Shown here: piece by piece, positions 57,123 to 64,000 of the stretch
How positions within the stretch are numbered: the stretch's first letter is position 1
How the letters are laid out: the number at the start of each line of letters is the position of its first letter
NCBI RefSeq assembly: GCF_001983995.1
Contig: NZ_CP019450.1
Coordinates: 1,302,001-1,366,000, forward strand
DNA from: Halioglobus japonicus
GTDB lineage: Bacteria > Pseudomonadota > Gammaproteobacteria > Pseudomonadales > Halieaceae
DNA: 64,000 bases
Direction of reading: 5' to 3'
The notes under the pieces: generated by a model
Databases searched by the model: none
Seen by the model: only the letters and a program-made list of their open reading frames with translations
What the model was told of the DNA's origin: nothing
Made by a program: the position numbers and the translations under genes

Positions 57123-59015
57123 TCAGCTGGCTTCAAGTTGCTCCAGTTCTTCCTGTAGCTCCAGCCATTCCATCTCCAGTGCCTCAGCCTGTGGTTTCAG
57201 ATCGGCCTCCTGCGCCAGTAGTGCAGCCAAATCGTTTTTGCGCGCCACCTCATACAGACTGGTATCCGCGAGCTTTTGCTGGATCGATTCGAGTTCGCGT
57301 TCAACCCGGGCCATGTCCTTCTCCACCGTGTCGAGTCGCTTTTTGAGAGGCCGCAGTCGCTCTCGCTGGGCGGCGGCCTGCTGGCGCTTCTCTTTGGCGC
57401 TAGGCTCATTGGCGCTACTGGCCTGGGTTGCGGGTTTGTCTTCTCGCAGCTGCTTGAGAATCCACTTCTCGTAGCCTTCCAGATCGTCCCGGTATTCCTC
57501 TACACAGCCGTCGTGAACCAGCAGCAGTTCTTCCACGGTGTTGCGCAGCATGTGGCGGTCGTGGCTCACCAGAACCAGCGCACCCTCGTAGGCCTGCAGC
57601 GCTACTTCCATAGCGTGGCGCATCTCCAGGTCCAGGTGGTTGGTGGGTTCGTCGAGCACCAGCAGGTTGGGTTTCTGCCACACGACCATGGCCAGCGCCA
57701 GACGGGCTTTTTCGCCTCCGGAGAAAGGAGCGACGGTACTGGTGGCAGCGTCGCCGCGGAAATTGAAACCGCCGAGAAAGTTGAGAATCTCCTGCTCGCG
57801 CACGTCCGGGCTGAGTCGCTGGATATGCTGGGTGGGGCTGGCCTCCATGTCGAGGGCCTCGAGCTGCTGCTGATCGAAGTAGCCAATGCGCAGGTGTTCG
57901 CCCGCGCTGCGCTCACCCGCGAGCAGCGGAAGCTCGCCGACCAGCGATTTGAGCAGAGTGGATTTACCCGCGCCGTTGCGTCCCAGCAGGCCGTAGCGGC
58001 TACCCGGGCGCAATTGCAGCTCGACCTGGTTGAGAATGCGCGTGTCACCGTAGCCCAGGCTGGCCTCGTCCAGCCGCAATAGGGGATCGCTGAACTTGTC
58101 GGGCACCGGGAAGCTGAAGTCAAAGGGTGAGTCCGCGTGGGCCGGGGCGACTGTTTGCATGCGCTCCAGTTCCTTGAGTCGGCTCTGGGCCTGCTTGGCC
58201 TTGGTCGCCTTGTAGCGGAAACGGGCGACAAACGCATCAATTTCGGCAATCCGGCGCTGCTGTTTCTCGAAGATGGCCTGTTGATTGGCCAGTCGCTCTG
58301 CGCGCTGGGCCTCGAACTGCGAGTAATTGCCCTTGTAGCTCTGCAACTGTTGTTGCTCGATATGCAGAATGCGTTCGCAGGTGGCGTCGATGAAATCGCG
58401 GTCGTGAGAAATCATCAGCAGGGTGCCCGGATACTGCTGCAGCCACTGCTGTAGCCAGATAGTGGCGTCGAGATCCAGATGGTTGGTTGGTTCGTCGAGC
58501 AATAGCAGGTCTGAAGGTGTCATCAGTGCGCGGGCGAGATTCAGCCGAATACGCCAGCCGCCGGAAAAGTCGCTGACCGGGCGCTCATAGGCCTCGTCAG
58601 CAAAGCCCAGCCCTTGCAGCAGCAGCCGCGTGTGACGCTCCGCACTGTAGCCGTCCATAGCCTCAAGTTCGCTGTGGATACGGGCCGCTGCGGTGTAGTC
58701 CTCGCGTGCCTCGCAGGCTGCCAGGCGGTCGAGCAGGTCGGCCAATTGTTGGTCGCCGCGCCAGACGTATTCGCCGGCGGGCAGGTCGGTAGCGTGCACC
58801 TCCTGAGCCATATGAGCCAGGCGAAGAGTGGACAGGCCTTCAATGTCGCCCTGGTCCTGGTGCAATTTACCCAGCAACATGGCGAACAAGCTGGATTTGC
58901 CGCTGCCATTGGCGCCGATTAATGCCAGGCGCTGGCCAGGCTGGATAGTCGCACAGGCGTCACCGAGGAGCAGTTTGCTACCCCGGCGTAATTCGATGTC
59001 TTTGAGGATGATCAT
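57123..59015 (-). CDS. yheS: ABC-F family ATPase (YheS-like)
   Basis: Soluble ATPase of the ABC-F class acting on ribosomes, not a transporter. ATG 59015 (MIILKDIELRRGSKLLLGDA) gives 630 residues. It has two ABC domains, Walker A GANGSGKSSL (about 33-42) and GRNGAGKSTL near 345, signatures SGGWRIRL and SGGEKARLAL, a PtIM linker rich in Gln/Arg between them, and a coiled-coil C-terminus. The linker and the C-terminal coiled coil fit YheS/Uup; YheS is favoured by LARALMTPSDLLLLDEPTNHLDLDATIWL. Frames upstream of 59015 lack support. Confidence 0.88.
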   Translation of the reverse strand: MIILKDIELRRGSKLLLGDACATIQPGQRLALIGANGSGKSSLFAMLLGKLHQDQGDIEGLSTLRLAHMAQEVHATDLPAGEYVWRGDQQLADLLDRLAACEAREDYTAAARIHSELEAMDGYSAERHTRLLLQGLGFADEAYERPVSDFSGGWRIRLNLARALMTPSDLLLLDEPTNHLDLDATIWLQQWLQQYPGTLLMISHDRDFIDATCERILHIEQQQLQSYKGNYSQFEAQRAERLANQQAIFEKQQRRIAEIDAFVARFRYKATKAKQAQSRLKELERMQTVAPAHADSPFDFSFPVPDKFSDPLLRLDEASLGYGDTRILNQVELQLRPGSRYGLLGRNGAGKSTLLKSLVGELPLLAGERSAGEHLRIGYFDQQQLEALDMEASPTQHIQRLSPDVREQEILNFLGGFNFRGDAATSTVAPFSGGEKARLALAMVVWQKPNLLVLDEPTNHLDLEMRHAMEVALQAYEGALVLVSHDRHMLRNTVEELLLVHDGCVEEYRDDLEGYEKWILKQLREDKPATQASSANEPSAKEKRQQAAAQRERLRPLKKRLDTVEKDMARVERELESIQQKLADTSLYEVARKNDLAALLAQEADLKPQAEALEMEWLELQEELEQLEAS

Positions 59016-59143
59016 AAGGCCGCGAATTCTACGCGGGTGCCCGCTTACCTGCCAGCCCACAGGGGCTGGTACTGGCTGGGGGCGGGTAGTATAGTGTTCC
59101 GCCATCGCGATCGCGGTTTTTCAATAAATAACGGAATGATTCT

Positions 59144-59893
59144 ATGAAGAAGTATGCACTGCCTCTTGCGCTGGCCGGCGTGGTCAGCCTGCAAGCGTGT
59201 AATCAACAAGAACCCGCCGTCGAAGGTGCCGCTGCAGCTGCGCCCGCTGCGGAAGTCACCCTCGAAGGTGCTGAGTCCCGCCTGAGCTACGGCATGGCCT
59301 TTGGCCTGGGTAAGCGCATGTCCATGGACGCTATGCCCCTGGATGTCGATGCGTTTGTTGCGGGCTTCCGCGACGGTATTAGCGGTGCTGAAGGTCGCAT
59401 GAGCGAAGAAGAAATCGCCGCCGAAATGCAGGCTTTCCAGGAAAAAATGATGGCCGAGCAGCAGGCTGCCCAGGCGTCACTGGCTGACGCCAACCTGGCT
59501 GCAGCGGTCGCTTTCCTTGACGAAAACAAGGCCCGTGAAGGCGTGGTAGTGACAGAGTCTGGTCTGCAGTACGAAGTGATTGAAGCCGGCGAAGGCGAGA
59601 TGCCTGGTGCTGAGGACACCGTTGAAGTGCACTACACCGGTACTCTGGTGGATGGCACTGAGTTCGATTCCTCACACAAGCGTGGCGAGACGGTAACCTT
59701 TGGTGTTGGCCAGGTCATTGCCGGCTGGACTGAGGCCCTGCAGTTGATGCCTGTTGGCTCCAAGTACAAGCTGTACATTCCGCCAGAGCTTGGCTATGGC
59801 GCAGGTGGTGCAGGCCAGATGATTGGTCCCAACGCAGCGCTGGTATTTGAAGTTGAGCTGATCTCTATTCCCAGCCAGGCGGCTGCGGAGTAA
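59144..59893 (+). CDS. fkpA: FKBP-type peptidyl-prolyl isomerase lipoprotein (FkpA/Mip-like)
   Basis: Periplasmic or outer-membrane folding helper. The 249-residue protein has a lipoprotein signal with lipobox LQAC at about residue 16-19, an Ala/Glu-rich N-terminal dimerisation domain (about 40-125), and an FKBP domain from about 135 (VEVHYTGTLVDGTEFDSSHKRGETVTF ... IPPELGYGAGG...IGPNAALVFEVELI). A single gene between the ABC-F gene and rsd; no clear promoter was assigned. Confidence 0.9.
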   Translation: MKKYALPLALAGVVSLQACNQQEPAVEGAAAAAPAAEVTLEGAESRLSYGMAFGLGKRMSMDAMPLDVDAFVAGFRDGISGAEGRMSEEEIAAEMQAFQEKMMAEQQAAQASLADANLAAAVAFLDENKAREGVVVTESGLQYEVIEAGEGEMPGAEDTVEVHYTGTLVDGTEFDSSHKRGETVTFGVGQVIAGWTEALQLMPVGSKYKLYIPPELGYGAGGAGQMIGPNAALVFEVELISIPSQAAAE

Positions 59894-59908
59894 ACGGTTG
59901 TTCCGGCG

Positions 59909-60376
59909 TCAGCCTGCCTGACGCCGGTGGCTGTTGTGTAGGCCGGCAATGAGCTGGTCTTCCAGGGCGAAGCGCGCTTCCAGTGCTTCACCCAGGGCGG
60001 AGAGGTCGCGCTTCAGCTTCTTCTCCGTACCCACACCCTCCCCATATTTTTCATCGTAGGCCATGATCACCTCAGTGGTGTCAGCAATGGCCGGCATAAC
60101 ATTCTGAGCCAGTGAGCTGGTGCCATCGCCAAAGCTTTCGGCCTCGGCCAGCAATTCGTGAAAGACTTCGAAGTGCCCGACGGACACGTAGTCCACCAGA
60201 ATCTGGCAAAGCGCTGCCTGGCGGGTGGCGACACCATCGGGGCCAAGTACGCCATCGATCGCGACCGCGATCTCTGTGTATTTGCCCAGGACTTCGCGGC
60301 GTTCTTTCAGCCATCGGGTGAGGAGTTCCTCCACTGCGGCAAATTGTACTTGGGGGTCCGGGCTGGCATTGGGCAT
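59909..60376 (-). CDS. rsd: Regulator of sigma D, Rsd/AlgQ family
   Basis: Anti-sigma-70 factor that lowers housekeeping transcription in stationary phase; the Pseudomonas homologue is AlgQ. The 155-residue helical protein has LVDYVSVGHFEVFHELL and LGEALEARFALEDQLI, which align with E. coli Rsd. ATG 60376 (MPNASPDPQ) is chosen because AGGA lies eight bases upstream; an earlier ATG at 60394 has no such site. Confidence 0.88.
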   Translation of the reverse strand: MPNASPDPQVQFAAVEELLTRWLKERREVLGKYTEIAVAIDGVLGPDGVATRQAALCQILVDYVSVGHFEVFHELLAEAESFGDGTSSLAQNVMPAIADTTEVIMAYDEKYGEGVGTEKKLKRDLSALGEALEARFALEDQLIAGLHNSHRRQAG

Positions 60377-60445
60377 GGCACTTATCCTTTGCATGTTCAG
60401 TGAAAGTCTGCCACAGCCACGGGGCTGTGACTACGGTGAGGTGGG

Positions 60446-61042
60446 TCAGTTGTCGGCGGCTAAATCGCTGCGCTGTTGGCCGGCATAGGCCAGTAGCTTG
60501 GGGTAGAAGTCCAGAAAGGCAGATTCGAGCTCGGGTCTGAGCTTTTCCAGGGCCGGGGCGGTGGCCGTCAGCGGATTGCCGCGACGCAGCCTTTCACCAA
60601 CGCGGCTGGCGCTGGCCGGTACTGCATGCCAGTCGCCATAGGCGCTCAGAATGTCGTAGTCCTGCATGCGCTGTGCCATGCGCCGGGCTGGCGGGCTGAG
60701 CAGTGAGCGGTGCTCCTGCAGGCTCAGGTAAGTCATTTGGGTGAAGTCCTCGAGCCTTAAGTCTGAGTATGTCTCCCAGTGTCTTGTCAGGTAGTGGTCG
60801 AAGGCAAGATCCGTGAGAATTCCGGCAAAGCGACGCAACTCCGGCGGAAACTTTGCGCGCAGCGCCGCAAGCGTGGGGTGATGATCCGTATAGGCGTCGA
60901 CAAGGCGATGCAGGCGAACGCCGCGGCGTAGCCCTGCATCAATGTCATCCGGCAATGGCCCTTTGAGGTAATCCCCTTCCAGGCCGCCGACCACGAGCGC
61001 CCGGTCAGGCCAGGCGAGGTGGAAGTGCGCCAGGTGATTCAA
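60446..61042 (-). CDS. acpH: Acyl carrier protein phosphodiesterase (AcpH family)
   Basis: Removes the 4'-phosphopantetheine arm from ACP. The 198-residue protein begins MNHLAHFHLAWPDRALVVGGLEGDYLKG and has LHRLVDAYTDHHP and FAGILTDLAFDHYL, the histidine- and aspartate-rich motifs of the HD-like AcpH fold. The start is TTG 61042, four bases after the gshA stop; no ATG fits. The frame reads much further upstream antisense-free within gshA but that is not coding for this protein. Confidence 0.85.
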   Translation of the reverse strand: MNHLAHFHLAWPDRALVVGGLEGDYLKGPLPDDIDAGLRRGVRLHRLVDAYTDHHPTLAALRAKFPPELRRFAGILTDLAFDHYLTRHWETYSDLRLEDFTQMTYLSLQEHRSLLSPPARRMAQRMQDYDILSAYGDWHAVPASASRVGERLRRGNPLTATAPALEKLRPELESAFLDFYPKLLAYAGQQRSDLAADN

Positions 61043-61046
61043 GGCG

Positions 61047-62627
61047 CTACAGGAGTTGGTACTGGGCGTAGAAGTTGCGCAGGTACTGTTCGAAGCTGAT
61101 GTCGTCAGTCGCCTCAATCTCCGCCTGGCGAACCAGGGAAGCGTCGGCCTCCTGCTGCAGGCGCGCCACTGCATCTTCGTCCAGTTCCAGCTCCCGGAAG
61201 TACTGGGCCCAATGTTGACTGTACGCCATGGCGAGACGGAAGAAGGGCAGGTTCTTCTCGCGCATCTCCCGCAGCACCCGTGCCGACGGGGTGAGCTCAG
61301 GGTCCTCGACCTTAGCCTGTTGGGTGGCCATGGACTCGCTGTAGTCGACGGTCTCGTGGACGTCGTCGAGCAGGGCAGCAATTGGCTGCATCTCTTCCAG
61401 CAGGGCCTGGGCCCAGTCACTGAGGGCGCGGGGGCCGTCATCACACTCGAGCATGAGTTCAGGGTCACGGCCGCGATTGACGACGGCAGTGAGGTTCGCC
61501 GTCTGTATTCTCTGGACATTCTCATTGCAGGCATCGCTGGGGGCCAGCAGGCAGTGCAACAGGAAAATATCCATGAAGCGGATTTGTTCAGCGTCCAGGC
61601 CCAGAGGTGCGAAGGGGCTAACGTCGACGCATCGCACTTCGATGTACTGGATGCCCCCACGGCGCAGCGCTGACAGGGGCGTTTCTCCCGAGTTGGCCAC
61701 ACGCTTGGGGCGGATGGGGCTGTAGAATTCGTTCTCGATCTGCAGCAGGCTGTCATTCAGCTGCTGATAGTCGCCGTTCTCACCGTGGGCAATGTCGGCG
61801 TACTCCGCATGCGGAGTGGTAATGGCCGTGCGCAGCGTTTCGACGTAGTTGTCGAGCGAGTTGTAGCAAATACTGAGGCCGGACTGGGCGTTGCTGGTGT
61901 AGCCGAGATCGCCCATGCGCAGCGACGTGGCATAGGGCAGATACAGGCTGTTGCCGTCGTCGCTTTTCTCGAGGGTGTGCTCGCGCCCTTGCAGGAAGCT
62001 GGGGCAAAGGGCTGGTGATGCACCGTACAGGTACACCAATAGCCAGGCGTGGCGACGAAAATTTCGTATCAGATCAAGATAGCGCTCGGTAATGAAATGC
62101 TTGAGCTTGCCGGGGCTGCCCGTGGCTTCCCATTCCAGCTCCCAGTAGCGATGGGGCATGGAAAAGTTGTAGTGGATACCGGCAATGGTCTGCATGGCCC
62201 GACCGTAGCGATGCCCCAGCCCATAGCGATAGGCTGTTTTCATCTGGGCGACGTTGGAGCTGCCATAGCGGGCGACCGGAATGCTGTCGTCACCGCCAAC
62301 CACGCAAGGCATGGACGTCGACCAGAGCAACTCCTCGTCGATATTGCGGTAGGTAAAGGCGTGGATGTCCGACAGTTGCGCAAGGCTCTGATCGATATCT
62401 GCACTAACTGGCGTAATAAATTCCAGGAGTGCTTCCGAGTAGTCGGTGGTAATCGAGCCGTGGGTCAGCGCCGAGCCCAGTGCCTGCGGATGGGGTTGTT
62501 GGGAGAGCTTGCCGGAGGTGCTGACTCTCAGGCTTTCCTTCTCAATGCCCCTGCCGATCTGGCCGAGTAGCTGCTTGCGCTCGGGTTGCGCCAGTTGAGT
62601 GACTTGCGCTTGCAAAAATGAGGACAA
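61047..62627 (-). CDS. gshA: Glutamate-cysteine ligase, type 1
   Basis: First and rate-limiting enzyme of glutathione synthesis. The 526-residue protein has GIEKESLRV (about 28-36), TDYSEALLEFITP, MQTIAGIHYNFS and YIEVRCVDVSPFAPLG, all characteristic of the enterobacterial/gammaproteobacterial class. The start is TTG 62627, with AAGGAG exactly six bases upstream. No ATG is near; the frame further upstream has no GshA likeness. acpH follows after 4 bases, which suggests an operon. Confidence 0.95.
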   Translation of the reverse strand: MSSFLQAQVTQLAQPERKQLLGQIGRGIEKESLRVSTSGKLSQQPHPQALGSALTHGSITTDYSEALLEFITPVSADIDQSLAQLSDIHAFTYRNIDEELLWSTSMPCVVGGDDSIPVARYGSSNVAQMKTAYRYGLGHRYGRAMQTIAGIHYNFSMPHRYWELEWEATGSPGKLKHFITERYLDLIRNFRRHAWLLVYLYGASPALCPSFLQGREHTLEKSDDGNSLYLPYATSLRMGDLGYTSNAQSGLSICYNSLDNYVETLRTAITTPHAEYADIAHGENGDYQQLNDSLLQIENEFYSPIRPKRVANSGETPLSALRRGGIQYIEVRCVDVSPFAPLGLDAEQIRFMDIFLLHCLLAPSDACNENVQRIQTANLTAVVNRGRDPELMLECDDGPRALSDWAQALLEEMQPIAALLDDVHETVDYSESMATQQAKVEDPELTPSARVLREMREKNLPFFRLAMAYSQHWAQYFRELELDEDAVARLQQEADASLVRQAEIEATDDISFEQYLRNFYAQYQLL

Positions 62628-62748
62628 CGGGAACTCCTTGTGCGGGGAAGAGAGCGGTGCTATCGGGTGGCGCCGATCTTCGAGTGGGCCAATTCTAGCC
62701 CTCATTGCCAGGGTAGTACAGAACCCCGCGCAAGGCTGCTTTCTCGGC

Positions 62749-63816
62749 TCAGGCGCCGATTTGGTCGAGATGGCGCGCCAGTAGCTGGCAGACAAAGTTG
62801 CCCTGGACCTCGCCATCCTGACCGGTCGCCAGCATGATACGCGAGAGGATAAGCGCAAAACGGGCGCCGGCGAAAATCAGGTAGTAGTCGTAGTGTTCAG
62901 CACTGAAGCCCGATGCCTGCTCCCAGCGTCTGACGGTTTCCTCGTAGGATGGCAGTCCCTCCAGCCGCGGCAATCCCAGCCCTTCGGCGAAGGCGGCATC
63001 GAGGAAGTTGTACCAGGCGATGTCCTGCACAGGGTTGCCGAGTACGGCCATTTCCCAGTCGAGCAGGGCCGCAACGCCGTCCAGGGACTCAGTGAAAATG
63101 ACGTTGCCAATGCGCGCATCGCCCCAGCACAGCACCGTGGGTTCCTGCGCGGGCTGATTCGCCTGCAGCCAATTGAGCGCCCGCTGGCCAATCTCATGTT
63201 GTGCCCCCTCCAGGCCCCAGTCGTGGTAGTTCTGCCAGTACGTTAACTGTTGCTGCATTGGGGTCACGCCTGGCTGGCCAAGGTGTTCGAAGCCCAACGC
63301 TTGATAGTCGAGTTGGTGGAATTTTGCCATGGCGTCGACGGCGGCGAACCACGCGGTTTGGCGCTGCTCTTGGTTGGCTTCGTGCATGAGCCAGCCGTCC
63401 ATATTGTAGGGTGGCATGTCGGGCGGAATACGTCCCGGTGTGTGGGCCATGACGTAGAATTGTACGCCCAGTACAGTGAGGTCGGTCTCCAGGCCTAGTA
63501 GTGTCGGTACGGGCACATCACTGAGCCTGCCAACGCTTTCCATCACCTGATACTGCAACGTGAGGTCGTAGTCGGGAAACACCGGGCGTTCAATTTCGGG
63601 CTGCAGGCGACCGACACAGGCCATGGTGTGCCGCTCGCCGTGTTCTTGCCACTCAATATCGAACAACAGGGTTACGTTGGACATGCCGGTGCCTTCGGGG
63701 ATGTTCAGGTCGCCAATCGTAATGTCGGTGCCGCGGCGTTCACTGAACCAGGCTTCCAGTTTGCGACGGGTGCCGCCGATGTCGTCCACCAGTGGCGTGG
63801 GGCGTTCGCTGTCCAT
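62749..63816 (-). CDS. Phosphotransferase family protein (APH fold)
   Basis: The 355-residue protein is an aminoglycoside phosphotransferase/kinase-fold family member. It has VLCWGDARIGNVIF (Trp in place of the usual His before GD) with the catalytic Asp and Asn, and VAALLDWEMAVLGNP with the metal-binding DWE. This form is common in bacteria that degrade acyl-CoA compounds, beside acyl-CoA dehydrogenases; antibiotic resistance is not implied. A perfect inverted repeat lies 21 bases upstream of its ATG. Confidence 0.85.
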   Translation of the reverse strand: MDSERPTPLVDDIGGTRRKLEAWFSERRGTDITIGDLNIPEGTGMSNVTLLFDIEWQEHGERHTMACVGRLQPEIERPVFPDYDLTLQYQVMESVGRLSDVPVPTLLGLETDLTVLGVQFYVMAHTPGRIPPDMPPYNMDGWLMHEANQEQRQTAWFAAVDAMAKFHQLDYQALGFEHLGQPGVTPMQQQLTYWQNYHDWGLEGAQHEIGQRALNWLQANQPAQEPTVLCWGDARIGNVIFTESLDGVAALLDWEMAVLGNPVQDIAWYNFLDAAFAEGLGLPRLEGLPSYEETVRRWEQASGFSAEHYDYYLIFAGARFALILSRIMLATGQDGEVQGNFVCQLLARHLDQIGA

Positions 63817-63836
63817 TGAGTGTCTTCCCGTTATTA

Positions 63837-63854
63837 ACTATACGCTTGTATAGT
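63837..63854. promoter_or_regulatory. Operator-like inverted repeat ahead of the phosphotransferase gene
   Basis: ACTATAC-GCTT-GTATAGT is a perfect 7-base inverted repeat with a 4-base spacer, in the divergent gap between the phosphotransferase gene and the next gene. Size and symmetry suit a TetR- or GntR-type repressor; the family is inference. Confidence 0.55.
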
Positions 63855-63929
63855 CTAATCCCAGGCAGCGATCCTCGCCAACTACCCCCTATGGGACGGT
63901 AGGAGGCGGGCGGGCAAACTGCTAGAGTA

Positions 63930-64000
63930 ATGGCAGTGAGTGCGCAATCAGGGATTGAAATGCGAATTGTCGAGTGGCTCAAAATCCTTTCCCAGGAGAA
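63930..64000 (+). CDS. Start of a divergent gene, unknown (runs off the window)
   Basis: An open frame from ATG 63930 continues to the window end and reads MAVSAQSGIEMRIVEWLKILSQE. An ATG at 63960 is a second possible start. Too short to identify. Its position beyond the inverted repeat and divergent from the phosphotransferase gene would suit a local regulator, but the visible residues do not show a clear DNA-binding motif. Confidence 0.35.
   Translation, partial: MAVSAQSGIEMRIVEWLKILSQE

Noticed and set aside
1..64000. tRNA, rRNA, CRISPR or prophage features
   Set aside because: I looked for cloverleaf-like patterns with CCA ends, short regularly spaced repeats, and integrase or phage genes. 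None was convincing.

Overview
The window is chromosomal DNA of a gammaproteobacterium. Gene neighbourhoods resemble those of Pseudomonas and the marine Cellvibrionales/Halieaceae: map-glnD-dapC, uvrA-MFS-ssb, trxA-...-rho-ubiD, a fimT-pilV-pilW-pilX-pilY1-pilE minor-pilin operon beside algZ/algR, and a complete S10-spc-alpha ribosomal block. The assignment to a Halieaceae-like marine lineage is an inference from gene order and protein similarity recalled from knowledge; no search was run. I see no phage, insertion sequence with a transposase, CRISPR array, rRNA or tRNA.

Layout. 1-3.9 kb, plus strand: the 3' end of exonuclease I, pyrB, an ADP-ribose pyrophosphatase and murJ, followed by a non-coding repeat element (3901-4107). 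4.2-9.5 kb, minus strand: nth, dapC, glnD and map. 9.6-11.6 kb: the rpsB-tsf translation operon with an S2-type leader RNA. 11.7-17.5 kb: an unknown coiled-coil membrane protein, a subgroup Ic aminotransferase, an AsrA-like Lon protease behind a sigma-32-type promoter, a TM2 protein, a YdcH-type protein and a DksA/TraR-type zinc finger protein. 17.7-31.7 kb: rpsJ to rplQ, uninterrupted, with secY, rpmJ and rpoA, closed by a strong terminator. 31.7-39.2 kb, minus strand: type IV minor-pilin operon ending in a small secreted protein. 39.3-44.4 kb: algZ, a DUF6316-type gene, algR and uvrA. 44.5-50.6 kb: MFS transporter, ssb, an RmlD-like gene, moaB, moeA and ubiD. 50.8-53.5 kb: rho, ppk2 and trxA. 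53.6-57.1 kb: a TVP38-flavoprotein disulfide reductase fusion, elbB, a GIY-YIG protein and an internally deleted rsgA-like gene. 57.1-64 kb: an ABC-F ATPase, an FKBP lipoprotein, rsd, acpH, gshA, a phosphotransferase-family protein and the start of a divergent gene.

The most striking pattern is that four otherwise intact genes (glnD, rmlD-like, ubiD, TVP38-flavoprotein) are each broken by the apparent loss of one base in a run of G or C. The pattern points to homopolymer under-calling in the source sequence more than to true gene decay. A different kind of lesion is the rsgA-like gene, which keeps its N-terminal domain and its last residues in frame but lacks the whole GTPase domain. Other points worth following: a repeat element after murJ, an inverted pair of palindromic repeats between rho and ubiD, non-standard iron-sulfur cysteine spacing in Nth, a Cys-rich triplicated module inside the PilY1 VWA domain, an unknown small secreted protein in the pilin operon, and hairpins in three ribosomal-protein leaders or spacers.
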